A stretch of DNA of 41,184 bases, from NCBI GenBank assembly GCA_022844015.1, contig JALHMO010000048.1, forward strand, positions 1 through 41,184, in the 5' to 3' direction. Source of the stretch: Reyranella sp. GTDB taxonomy: Bacteria; Pseudomonadota; Alphaproteobacteria; Reyranellales; Reyranellaceae. Made by a program: the position numbers and the translations under genes. The notes under the pieces were generated by a model, which made no database searches, was not told the origin of the DNA, and was given only the letters and a program-made list of their open reading frames with translations. Below are positions 16,867-27,507 of this stretch, one piece after another. The stretch's first letter is position 1. Every line of letters begins with the position of its first letter.

Positions 16867-19011
16867 ATGCTGCCCCGCTACCGCTACCTCCCCCTGGTGC
16901 GCCAGGCCGAAGCCACCGAGTGCGCCCATGCCTGCCTGGCGATGATCGCCGGTTGGCATGGCCATCAGATCGATCTCGTGTCGATGCGGTTGCACCATGC
17001 GGCGTCGGCCAACGGCACCAGCCTGCACACGCTGGCCCAGCTGGCCGAGCAGTTCTCGCTGCGCGCCCGGGCGCTGCGTCTCGAGCCGGGGGACCTCGGC
17101 CGCCTTGCCCTTCCCGCCATCCTGCACTGGGACATGAACCACTTCGTCGTCCTGAAGTCGGTGGGCCGGCGTGGCGTCATCCTGCACGATCCGGCGCGCG
17201 GCGTCGTCAGGCTGTCGCTGCAGGAGGTAGGCCAGCACTTCACCGGGGTTGCGATGGAGTTCTCGCCGACCGAGAGCTTCAAGCCGATCCGCCAGGAGCG
17301 CCGCCTGCCGCTGTGGACCCTGTTCCGCGGCGCCGGCGGGCTCTCCGGCCAGGCGGTCCAGATCCTGCTGCTGTCACTGTTCTTCGAGGTCTTCCTGCTG
17401 CTGTCGCCGTGGTACCTGCAGATCGCCGTCGACAACGTCATCCCGAGCGGCGACACCCAGCTCCTTCTGGCGCTGGCCGGCGGGTTCGCCGTCGTCGCCC
17501 TGTTCCGGCTGCTCACCGAGCTGGCGCGCACCAGCCTGCTGGTCTACGTCCAGAGCCGTCTCGACCTCGCCTTGTCGAGCCGCCTGCTGGCGCACATGCT
17601 GCGCCTGCCGCTCGCTTTCTTTGCCAAGCGCGACGACGGCGACATCATCTCGCGTTTCCATTCGCTCGAGCCGATTCGCCAGCTCCTGGCCGAAGGCCTG
17701 CTGCTGGCGGTGATCGACGGCGTGCTGGCCCTGGGAACGTTGACGCTGATGATCATCATCAGCCCACTGCTCGCCGCCGTGGCGGTGGGCGCGCTGGTCC
17801 TCTACGCAATCGTGCGCATCGGCTTCTACATGCCGCTCTACCGGCGTGGCGAGGACGTCGTGCGCGCCGAGGCGGCCTGCACCACGCACCTGATCGAGAC
17901 CGTGCGGTCCGTTCAGGCGGTCAAGCTGTTCAATGCGGAGGCCGATCGCGAGGCGCAGTACGTCAACCGCACGGCCGAGGCGGTGCACAGCCGTGCGGCC
18001 CAGCAGCGGATGGGTGCCGCGTTCAAGTCGTCGCGTGACGCCATCTTCGCCATCGAGCAGGTGGCGTTCATCGCCATCGCCGCCTGGCTGGCGCTGCGCG
18101 GTGAGCTGACGATCGGCGTGCTCTACGCCATCCTCGCCTACAAGTCGCAGTTCGAGACCGCCGGCGCGCACATCATCGAGAAGGCCATCGAGTTCCGCAT
18201 GCTGCGCCTGCATCTCGACCGCATCTCCGACATCGCCATGACCGACCAGGAGCGCGCCTACGCCAACACGGTGACGGAGCGCCCGCCGATCGACGGACGC
18301 ATCGAGCTGTCGCGCGTGAGCTACCGCTACTCCGACAGCGAGCCGCTGATCCTCAACGACCTGTCGCTCTCGATCGAGCCCGGCGAGTGCGTTGCCATCA
18401 CCGGCCCGTCGGGCTGCGGCAAGACCACGCTGCTCAAGGTCATGCTGGGCCTGTTCGAGCCAACCTCGGGCGAGGTGCGGGTCGACGGCGTCGCCCTGCC
18501 GGTGTTCGGCGAGCGCGCCTATCGAAAGCAGATCGCGACGGTGATGCAGGACGACCAGCTCCTCAGCGGATCGATCCTGCACAACATCTGCTTCTTCGAC
18601 GAGAACGCCGATCCGGCGTTCGCCGCCGAATGCGCCCGGCTGGCGTGCGTGCACGAGGACATCATGCGCATGCCGATGGGCTACCGCACGCCGGTCGGCA
18701 GCCTGGGCAGCACCCTGTCGGCCGGGCAGCGCCAGCGCGTGCTGCTCGCGCGCGCCCTGTACCGCAGGCCGCGCATCCTGGTGATCGACGAGGGCACGGC
18801 CAATCTCGACGTCGAGCTCGAGCGGCGCATCAACGAGATGCTGCGCGGCCTGCCGATCACGCGCATCCATGTCGCCCACCGGCCGCAGACGATTGCGCTC
18901 GCCGACCGGATCATCGAGTTGGGCCATGGCCGCGAACTGCGCACGCTCGACCAGAGGCCCGGGATCACTGGGGAATCCGCGCCGGCGAGCGTGCACATGT
19001 TGAAGCGATGA
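16867..19011 (+). CDS. Peptidase-containing ABC transporter (C39 domain), CvaB/RaxB-like bacteriocin exporter
   Basis: A 714-residue ABC exporter that removes double-glycine leaders and exports the product. The N-terminal C39 peptidase has a complete triad: C19 (QAEATECAHACLAMI, with oxyanion Q13), H92 (DMNHFVVLKS) and D108 (LHDPARG). The layout (ILHWD, HDPARGVVRLS, FTGVAMEF) closely follows colicin V exporter CvaB. A six-helix membrane domain covers about 160-440. The nucleotide-binding domain has Walker A GPSGCGKTT, signature LSAGQRQR, Walker B ILVIDEG and an H-loop histidine (HVAHRPQT). All active-site residues are intact, so the protein should be functional. The third gene of the plus-strand operon; its likely substrate is the 58-residue precursor. 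Confidence 0.95.
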   Translation: MLPRYRYLPLVRQAEATECAHACLAMIAGWHGHQIDLVSMRLHHAASANGTSLHTLAQLAEQFSLRARALRLEPGDLGRLALPAILHWDMNHFVVLKSVGRRGVILHDPARGVVRLSLQEVGQHFTGVAMEFSPTESFKPIRQERRLPLWTLFRGAGGLSGQAVQILLLSLFFEVFLLLSPWYLQIAVDNVIPSGDTQLLLALAGGFAVVALFRLLTELARTSLLVYVQSRLDLALSSRLLAHMLRLPLAFFAKRDDGDIISRFHSLEPIRQLLAEGLLLAVIDGVLALGTLTLMIIISPLLAAVAVGALVLYAIVRIGFYMPLYRRGEDVVRAEAACTTHLIETVRSVQAVKLFNAEADREAQYVNRTAEAVHSRAAQQRMGAAFKSSRDAIFAIEQVAFIAIAAWLALRGELTIGVLYAILAYKSQFETAGAHIIEKAIEFRMLRLHLDRISDIAMTDQERAYANTVTERPPIDGRIELSRVSYRYSDSEPLILNDLSLSIEPGECVAITGPSGCGKTTLLKVMLGLFEPTSGEVRVDGVALPVFGERAYRKQIATVMQDDQLLSGSILHNICFFDENADPAFAAECARLACVHEDIMRMPMGYRTPVGSLGSTLSAGQRQRVLLARALYRRPRILVIDEGTANLDVELERRINEMLRGLPITRIHVAHRPQTIALADRIIELGHGRELRTLDQRPGITGESAPASVHMLKR

Positions 19012-19127
19012 CAGTGCAATTACCCTTTTGTGCGACTGATAATTCAACTCATCGCGAAATTCGTTAGGTGAGATATTGCGGAACTGAAAGTTTGCCGGGC
19101 ATTTGCAGTCAGGATAAAGATTCCAAT
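19012..19127. promoter_or_regulatory. AT-rich gap before the response regulator, possible promoter
   Basis: This 116-base gap is clearly richer in A and T than the genes around it and includes GATAAT at 19038-19043, a reasonable -10 element, but no good -35 hexamer at the right distance. It may allow the regulator to be expressed separately from the exporter. No terminator hairpin with a T-run is present. Confidence 0.3.
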
Positions 19128-19850
19128 ATGGCCAGGCAGAAGGACAATCGTCCTCATGTCATCGTGGTCGAGGATGAAGCGTTTCAACGCGACGTCCTGA
19201 CCGATTTCCTGGGGGACAACGGATACCGCGCCTCCGGCGTCGAGTCGGGCAGCGCGCTGCGCAAGCTGGTCGAGAAGGACCCGCCTGCGCTCGTGCTGCT
19301 CGATCTCAGGCTGCCCGGCGGCGAGGACGGGTTTGCTCTCGCCCGCTTCCTGCGCGAGCGCAGCCGCAAGGTCGGCATCATCATGCTGACGGCGAGTGGC
19401 GACACGGTCGACCAGGTGGTCGGGCTGGAAACCGGCGCCGACGATTACGTCGCCAAGCCCTACGAGCCGCGCGCCCTGCTGGCGCGCATCAAGGCCCTGC
19501 TGCGCCGCGCGGGCGGCGCCGAGGCGGCGACCGAAAGCCCGCGCGTGCGCATCGGCAAGTGCCTGCTCGATCTCGAGTCGCGCCGGCTGCAGACCTTGTC
19601 GGGGGAAGAGGTTCCCCTGCGCGCCGGCGAGTACGAGTTGCTGAAGCTGCTGGTGGAGAATCCCAATCGTCCGCTGAGCCGCGACTGGTTGCTGGAGACG
19701 ACGAGCCATCGAGAGCTCGAGGCGTTCGACCGCGCAATCGACATCCGCATCCTGCGCATCCGCCGCAAGGTCGAGGTCGACCCGGCGCGCCCGACGTCGA
19801 TCCGCACGGTGCGCAGCGCGGGCTACATGTTCGTCCCGCCGGAAGATTGA
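19128..19850 (+). CDS. OmpR/PhoB-family response regulator
   Basis: A 240-residue two-component regulator. The receiver domain has the acidic pair in VIVVEDEAF, phospho-acceptor D59 in VLLDLRLPGGEDG, a conserved threonine in MLTASGD and the lysine in DYVAKPYEP. The C-terminal winged helix spans about 145-238, ending TIRTVRSAGYMFVPPED, typical of the OmpR/ArcA/TorR branch. The ATG at 19128 is preferred over a GTG at 19068 because the receiver begins 10 residues later; AGGA lies about 14 bases upstream. With the hybrid kinase at 12286-15159 it frames the peptide-export genes, so it probably receives phosphate from H907 of that kinase and may control the export operon (inference). It converges with holA across 39 bases. 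Confidence 0.93.
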   Translation: MARQKDNRPHVIVVEDEAFQRDVLTDFLGDNGYRASGVESGSALRKLVEKDPPALVLLDLRLPGGEDGFALARFLRERSRKVGIIMLTASGDTVDQVVGLETGADDYVAKPYEPRALLARIKALLRRAGGAEAATESPRVRIGKCLLDLESRRLQTLSGEEVPLRAGEYELLKLLVENPNRPLSRDWLLETTSHRELEAFDRAIDIRILRIRRKVEVDPARPTSIRTVRSAGYMFVPPED

Positions 19851-19889
19851 GATTCCGGGGGCTCAAGCTCCATAGGATGGCCAGCTCGG

Positions 19890-20936
19890 CTATCGGCGAC
19901 GTTGCCGGGCGCTCCGGGCCGAGAAGGCCAGGGCGAGGCAGAGCCGACGGGCGATGGTCCGATCGGGGTAGCCTGTCGACTTGCATTCGATCTCTGCCCT
20001 GAGAACCGTCTTCACCGCTTCACCCAGGCGCGGCAGCGGCCACGTCTGAAGATGGCGCAGGAAGCGCACGCGCACGGGACCGCCGCGCGGCAGCGCGCGG
20101 GCCTTGAACATGGCGGCTTCGAGATTCCCGCCGGCGGCGGCGTGCGCCGCCACCAGGTGGAGCTGGTCGACGTGGCGCTGCAACGCCCGAACGAGCTGCA
20201 CCGGGTTGCCGCCTTCGGCGAACACCCGGTCGAGGGCGCGGTCGAGGGCGGTGAGCTCGCCGTCGAAGGTTGCCGCCACGACCTCGTCGATGCCGATCGC
20301 CGCGGTATCGCCCAGCACCGCGAGCGCGTCGTCGAGCGACACCGCCCTGGTGCCGTCGCCCTCCTTGTAGAGCAGGAGCTTATCGATCTCGCTGCGGCTC
20401 TGGCCGCGATTCCCGCCCAGCCGATCGACGATCCAATCGAGGGCATTGGGATCGACCGAGAGGCCGCGCTGTCGCGCGGCGCTCTCGACCAGCGACTCCA
20501 GCGCTGACTCGCTGTCCATGTAACACGCCAGGGCGGCGAGGCAGGGCTCGTTCTCGGCCAGGGTACGCAGGCCGGAGCGCGGCGTCAGGTTGCCGCCTTC
20601 GATCACCACCAGCGCATCCCCCGCCGTGGCGGCGACGAGATTCTCCACCGCGGCGACGACCTCCTCGCCTGCCGGACGAACGCGGACCACCCGACGTCCG
20701 CCCATCAGGGACATTGCCCCGAACTCGTCGGCCAGCCGGGCCGGATCGGCCTTCAGGGCATCGCCGGCGATGTCGACGACCCGGAAGGGATCCTTGAGAT
20801 CCTCGCAAACCGTCCTGGCGAGCGCGACGGCCCGTTCGGCAACCAGGCCGGCATCGTTGCCATAGACGACCACCGCACGGATGGCCGCATCCGGCTTCCT
20901 GAGGAAGGCTTCGACCTGGCGCGGCTCGAGTTTCAC
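19890..20936 (-). CDS. holA: DNA polymerase III subunit delta (HolA)
   Basis: The clamp-loader delta subunit that opens the sliding clamp. Its 348 residues are normal. The N-terminus KLEPRQVEAFLRKPDAA leads into AVVVYGNDAGLVAERA, the family's opening strand and helix; NLTPRSGLRTLAE, WIVDRLGGNRGQSRSEIDKL and NPVQLVRALQRHVDQLH are the conserved delta segments. The GTG at 20936 starts only 5 bases after the leuS stop, so the two are cotranscribed. In many alphaproteobacteria lptE lies between leuS and holA; there is no room for it here. Confidence 0.95.
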   Translation of the reverse strand: MKLEPRQVEAFLRKPDAAIRAVVVYGNDAGLVAERAVALARTVCEDLKDPFRVVDIAGDALKADPARLADEFGAMSLMGGRRVVRVRPAGEEVVAAVENLVAATAGDALVVIEGGNLTPRSGLRTLAENEPCLAALACYMDSESALESLVESAARQRGLSVDPNALDWIVDRLGGNRGQSRSEIDKLLLYKEGDGTRAVSLDDALAVLGDTAAIGIDEVVAATFDGELTALDRALDRVFAEGGNPVQLVRALQRHVDQLHLVAAHAAAGGNLEAAMFKARALPRGGPVRVRFLRHLQTWPLPRLGEAVKTVLRAEIECKSTGYPDRTIARRLCLALAFSARSARQRRR

Positions 20937-20941
20937 GGCGC

Positions 20942-23533
<2,592 letters not shown>

Positions 23534-23545
23534 GGAAGAACCCCG

Positions 23546-23585
23546 AAAAAGGCTGCGGCCGCAGCGGATGCCCGCTGCGGCCGCA
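23546..23585 (-). terminator. Strong intrinsic terminator between the lipoprotein gene and leuS
   Basis: A perfect 14-bp inverted repeat (23554-23567 and 23572-23585) with a 4-base loop is followed, reading the minus strand, by GCC and five T residues (23550-23546). It lies 42 bases past the lipoprotein stop and just before leuS, so leuS probably needs its own promoter or relies on read-through. Confidence 0.85.
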
Positions 23586-23627
23586 CGCGTCAAGCGTTGC
23601 GAATCGAGCGGCGGGCAGCCGCCCCGG

Positions 23628-24197
23628 TCAGGAGCCGCCGGCGATGCGAAGCTGGCGCGCCCGGGTAAGGATTGCGTTCTCGATGTCGATGTTGGTGCGC
23701 GGGTCGACCTGGGCATCCACCCAGTTTCCGCCGCGCGGCGACGTCGTCTGCTTGAACACCGACACCCGCACGCCATCGGCCCGGAGGTCGCGATCGAGGA
23801 TGGTCACCTGCACCTTCATGCGCTCGTTGGGCGTTTCGGCGGGGGTATACCAGTCGGTGATGATGACCCCTCCGAAGGGGTCGGCCGAGACCAGCGGGAT
23901 GAAATTGATGGTGTCGAGCGACGCACGCCACAAGTAGGCATTCACCGCGACCCCGGTTCCGGTGTCGATCTGCTTCTCGGCCCTCGTGCCAAACATTCCG
24001 CCCGGCCCGAAGAGGCTGCCGTGCTCGCGATTCTGGCCCCCCAGGCCTGCCATCATGTCGCGCGTATTGCGATCGTTCGAGGGCCCGCTCCTCCGCTCGT
24101 TCACGGCATTGGGGTTGCCGCCACAGCCGACGAGACCGAGTGCGCCCAAGCTCACTCCGGCTGCAAGGATCTTGGCATAACGTGACAAGCGCGGCAT
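23628..24197 (-). CDS. DUF3576-like lipoprotein
   Basis: A 189-residue protein with a lipoprotein signal: basic start, hydrophobic stretch and lipobox LVGC with C25 as lipidation site. The mature part begins with a Gly/Asn-rich linker, followed by a conserved domain with [18 protein letters not shown] and GGVIITDWY. This pattern and its place upstream of leuS match the alphaproteobacterial DUF3576 family (recognised from memory). The function of the family is unknown; an envelope role is likely. It is followed by a strong terminator. Confidence 0.82.
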   Translation of the reverse strand: MPRLSRYAKILAAGVSLGALGLVGCGGNPNAVNERRSGPSNDRNTRDMMAGLGGQNREHGSLFGPGGMFGTRAEKQIDTGTGVAVNAYLWRASLDTINFIPLVSADPFGGVIITDWYTPAETPNERMKVQVTILDRDLRADGVRVSVFKQTTSPRGGNWVDAQVDPRTNIDIENAILTRARQLRIAGGS

Positions 24198-24613
24198 CGT
24201 TGGCGTCCCTTCATGGCCACGATAACACAGCGGCGGCCCGGACCATAAAGGGGTGTAGTTTTTGCCGCAAGAGGGCTCCTGTCGAAAACCACGAACTAAG
24301 TTTCCTATAGAAACTCACAGGGCAGTCTTGATCCTGCGGGAAAACCCTCGGCGGTCCCTAGCCATCGCCCACGTTTCCATTTATGCAGGAAAAGCGTCGT
24401 CCGTCCCCTCCTCGAATTGTGACAAAGACGCCACAGGTGCGGGCAGAATCGAGCGCTGGCGCGTCGATTTCTTGACCCCCGAGGCCCCCCGGTGTTTTTA
24501 TACAGCGGCCGTATTGGCGGGGCCGTGTGTCGCCGGGTCTCTCGTGCTCCCACTTCCGCCGGTCGGACAGGCCTTGTGGTACGTACCAGTCTCTGATCAA
24601 TGAGAGAGGGAGA
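24198..24613. promoter_or_regulatory. 416-base gene-free region upstream of the porin
   Basis: No convincing coding sequence is present. Notable elements are an AGTTTC-CTATA-GAAACT inverted repeat (24299-24315), a TTGACC box at 24472-24477 followed by TTTTTATACA (24495-24504), and a perfect 12-bp palindrome TGGTACGTACCA (24577-24588) 25 bases before the porin start. The spacing from TTGACC is 17 bases to TTTTTA or 21 to TATACA, so a promoter here is only a candidate. Porin expression with a leader of roughly 100 bases would follow. Confidence 0.4.
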
Positions 24614-25987
24614 ATGATGAAAAAGCTTCTACTCGGCTCGACCGCCTTGGTCGTCGGCGGGGTGATGGCCGCCCCGGCTATGGCAGCCGACCCGCTGAAG
24701 TTGGGCATCGGAGGTTACTATACCTTCTACGCCATGGCGGGCGGCATCAGCTCGATTTACGCCTTCAACGGCACCCAGACGTCCTACAAGGGCTTTGCCT
24801 TCACGCAGGAAGGTGAAATCCACTTCCTCGGCAACACCAAGCTGGACAACGGCACAACGGTGGGCTTGACCGTCGAGCTCGAAGCCTGGAACCCGAGCGC
24901 GGGCGCTACCGGTGCCACCACGCAGATCGACGAAGCCTTCCTGTACGCCTTCGGCGACTGGGGCCGTGTCGAGCTGGGTTCCCGCGACGCGGCGACCTAT
25001 CGTATGTACTACGGCACGCCGTCGGCGCTGATCGGCTGGGGCGCCATCCAGCATAACCACAACTGGATCGGCGCGAACATCCTGACGTTCAACAAGGCCT
25101 ATGCGCGTACGATGGCGACGACCATCACGCCGACCTGGCAGGACCTCAACCGCATCAACTACTTCACGCCGCGCTTCCAGGGCCTGCAGATCGGTATCGG
25201 CTACGCACCCAAGATGAACGGCGTCTCGGGCGGCGGTGCCGGCTACGCGACTGGCGTGGGCGGTGGCACGGCCGGCGCCTGCGGCTATCAGGGCGCGGCC
25301 AACATCTCCAACTGCCCGACGGCGGACTATTCGTATCAGGATCTGTTCGACGTCGGCGCCAACTACCTGAACAAGTTCGGCGATCTCACCGTCGCGGCGT
25401 ACGGTGCCTTCGCCTACGCCTCGTTCGTCCCCGGCTTCAGCCCATTCACGCCAGCGGCCAACATGGTCACGGGTGCGAACCTGACGTCGTGGAAGCAGTG
25501 GGTGGTCGGCCTTCAGTTCGGCTATGCCGGCTTCACCGTCGGCGGCGCGCTCGGCTGGGACAACAACGGCTACGGTGCCAACTACTTCACCGGCGTCGAC
25601 AACGACACCCGCTTCTACACGGCCGGCATCATGTACGAGACCGGCCCGTGGCAGATGTCGTTCATGTGGGCGGGCTTCTACAACACCAACGGCAACGGCT
25701 CGGCCAGCATCACCTCGATCGCCACCGGCTCCGGCGCCATGACGGCCAACATCTCGTCGGCGAGCGGCATCCCCGGCGTCAACAGCACGGCGTTCAACGG
25801 CAACCCGGCGACCTCGCTGCTGTTCGGATCGGAAACCGTCAACAAGTGGGAAGTCGGCGTGAACTACGCGCTCGGGCCTGGCATCAAGCTGGTCGGCGGC
25901 GGCATGCTGTACAACGCCTCGGGCCCGACGAATGCCACCAGCGGCAATTCGTGGGTCATCCTCCTCGGCATGGACCTGCGCTTCTAG
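24614..25987 (+). CDS. Outer-membrane porin
   Basis: A 457-residue beta-barrel porin. The signal peptide (MMKKLLLGSTALVVGGVMAAP) is predicted to be cut after AMA at residue 24. The mature chain alternates short aromatic/glycine strands and polar loops and ends in LLGMDLRF, with the terminal phenylalanine used for outer-membrane assembly. The N-terminal strand KLGIGGYYTFYA, FTQEGEIHFLGNTKLDNG and WGRVELGSRDAA are typical of the Gram-negative porin (OmpC/Porin_4-like) fold in alphaproteobacteria. AGAGGGAGA stands directly before ATG 24614; the codon usage looks strongly optimised, consistent with high expression. A strong terminator follows. Confidence 0.92.
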   Translation: MMKKLLLGSTALVVGGVMAAPAMAADPLKLGIGGYYTFYAMAGGISSIYAFNGTQTSYKGFAFTQEGEIHFLGNTKLDNGTTVGLTVELEAWNPSAGATGATTQIDEAFLYAFGDWGRVELGSRDAATYRMYYGTPSALIGWGAIQHNHNWIGANILTFNKAYARTMATTITPTWQDLNRINYFTPRFQGLQIGIGYAPKMNGVSGGGAGYATGVGGGTAGACGYQGAANISNCPTADYSYQDLFDVGANYLNKFGDLTVAAYGAFAYASFVPGFSPFTPAANMVTGANLTSWKQWVVGLQFGYAGFTVGGALGWDNNGYGANYFTGVDNDTRFYTAGIMYETGPWQMSFMWAGFYNTNGNGSASITSIATGSGAMTANISSASGIPGVNSTAFNGNPATSLLFGSETVNKWEVGVNYALGPGIKLVGGGMLYNASGPTNATSGNSWVILLGMDLRF

Positions 25988-26012
25988 TCGCAGGCCACAT
26001 CCATCATCGGGA

Positions 26013-26038
26013 AGAGCGGGCGAAAGCCCGCTCTTTTC
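26013..26038 (+). terminator. Intrinsic terminator of the porin gene
   Basis: A perfect 9-bp stem AGAGCGGGC / GCCCGCTCT with a GAAA tetraloop (26022-26025) is followed by TTTCGTTT. It lies 25 bases after the porin stop and separates it from the convergent methyltransferase gene. Confidence 0.9.
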
Positions 26039-26059
26039 GTTTGGCGCCTTCGGGCGCGC

Positions 26060-26824
26060 TCAGGCCTTTCGCTTGCCGACGAGATTTACGAACAGGGTGG
26101 GCAGGTAGGTGCGCGACACCGGCAACCGCTCGGTCGCCTGGCGCGCCAGCACGGCGCGATTGTCCTCATGGTCGAGCACAAGTTGGAACAGGCCTTGCTC
26201 GACGCCGGCGGCCTGCGGCTCGAGATCGGGCCTGCCGTCGCGCTCGACGCGGTAGGCGACGTCCAGGCCGACATCGCCGCCGCTGTAGAACGACGACGCG
26301 ATGTCGAGCCGCTCGAACATCAGCATGAGGCCGCGCACGGAGAATCGCCAGTAGTCGTCGGGGGCGGCGTGGAAGGCCTGTGACCAGGGCGTGGCGACGT
26401 AGGCCATGCCGTCGGGCTTCAGGACCCTTTCGATGTTGCGGGCCGCCTTCCTGGGATGCCGCGTGTGCTCCAGCACGTGGCAGCAGATCACCAGGTCGAA
26501 GGGCTCCTCGCCGAGCTTGCCGAGAACCGCCTTCGGGGCGCTGCAGATGTCGACGACCTGATCGACGTTCGGCCCGTCCAGGAGGTCTATGCCGATGAAC
26601 CGGGCCTGACTACCGAAGCGCTTGCCGACCAGGGCGCGCCAGTTGCGCTCGTTGCGATCCGACGCGACGGTGCGTGACCCGACCTGCAGGACGCGCGGCG
26701 CCCGTTTGCCAACCGCCTCGGCGACGAGGTCGAGCATCCGCTCGACCTCGCGGGTGACGCTGGTGCCGACGACGCGCAGTTCTCCCCGCGGCTGGGCGGA
26801 TGGAGCGTCGCCGGCGGCGCTCAT
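26060..26824 (-). CDS. Class I SAM-dependent methyltransferase (Methyltransferase_11-like), last gene of the lut operon
   Basis: A 254-residue methyltransferase of unknown substrate. Motif I is degenerate (RVLQVGSRTVAS instead of a GxGxG loop). It is followed by FIGIDLLDGPNVDQVVDI, the acidic end of strand 2, and LVICCHVLEHTRHPRKA with the family's HVLEH. RVLKPDGMAYVATPW is the usual post-core strand. DDYWRFSVRGLMLMFE resembles methyltransferases linked to surface polysaccharide genes. The ATG at 26824 overlaps the lutC stop as ATGA, so it is probably translated with lutABC. A metabolic reason for this link is not apparent. Confidence 0.85.
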   Translation of the reverse strand: MSAAGDAPSAQPRGELRVVGTSVTREVERMLDLVAEAVGKRAPRVLQVGSRTVASDRNERNWRALVGKRFGSQARFIGIDLLDGPNVDQVVDICSAPKAVLGKLGEEPFDLVICCHVLEHTRHPRKAARNIERVLKPDGMAYVATPWSQAFHAAPDDYWRFSVRGLMLMFERLDIASSFYSGGDVGLDVAYRVERDGRPDLEPQAAGVEQGLFQLVLDHEDNRAVLARQATERLPVSRTYLPTLFVNLVGKRKA

Positions 26825-27507
26825 TCGCGGACCACCAGGATGTGCATGCGTCGCGGGCCATGCGCACCGAGCTCGATGGTCTGCTCGATGTCGCCGGTGC
26901 GCGACGGGCCGGTGATCGCGATCACTGTGCGCGGCATGCCGTCCTTGCCGTAGCGCGCGCGCAACCGGCCCCACACGTCCTCGTACCCGCCGACGATGTC
27001 GCTCTCGCGCAGCACGACGACATGCGTGTCGGGCAACAGGTTCAGGGTCACCGGATGATCCGGCCCCGAGGCCATCACCAGCGTGCCAGTCTCGGCGATG
27101 CCGGCGAACGCGCCGGTGATCGACACGGGATCGCTGCCTTCAGCGCGGCCCTTGCGCAGCGACAGCAGGGTCTGGCTGCCCCAGTCGAAGAGATCCAGGT
27201 CGGCTCCTGGCGCCACGACGGCCTGGGCAGGCAGGTTGTTGCGCGCCAGGTAGCTGACGACCTCTCCTGTCACCTGATCGGGCGCAACACGCGCCACGGT
27301 TGCATTGTTGGCCTCCGCCCATTGGCAGAACAGGGCGACCTTGTCGGCGTGCTGCAGGTTCGCGCGGGCCACGGCTGGGCCGCGCGGCGGCTGGGCGAGG
27401 CGAGCCTCGGCTTCCTGCCGCGCTTGCCCCGACAGCGCGTCGCGGCGCAAGGCGCGGCGAATGCCGTTCAGGATCTGGGCTCTCGCGACGCTCGTGCGGT
27501 TATCCAT
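26821..27507 (-). CDS. lutC: Lactate utilisation protein C (LUD domain)
   Basis: Third component of the LutABC L-lactate oxidation complex, 228 residues, close to Bacillus LutC. The LUD-domain segments ITGAFAGIAETGTLVMASG, HVVVLRESDIVGGYEDVW and ITGPSRTGDIEQTIELGAHGP are diagnostic. The ATG at 27507 shares one base with the lutB stop (TGATG); an upstream in-frame ATG at 27528 is possible but lies inside lutB. Confidence 0.92.
   Translation of the reverse strand: MDNRTSVARAQILNGIRRALRRDALSGQARQEAEARLAQPPRGPAVARANLQHADKVALFCQWAEANNATVARVAPDQVTGEVVSYLARNNLPAQAVVAPGADLDLFDWGSQTLLSLRKGRAEGSDPVSITGAFAGIAETGTLVMASGPDHPVTLNLLPDTHVVVLRESDIVGGYEDVWGRLRARYGKDGMPRTVIAITGPSRTGDIEQTIELGAHGPRRMHILVVRE

Noticed and set aside
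24472..24504. TTGACC...TATACA as a standard porin promoter
   Set aside because: The spacing is 21 bases, too long for a normal promoter; kept only as a possible element in the upstream region.
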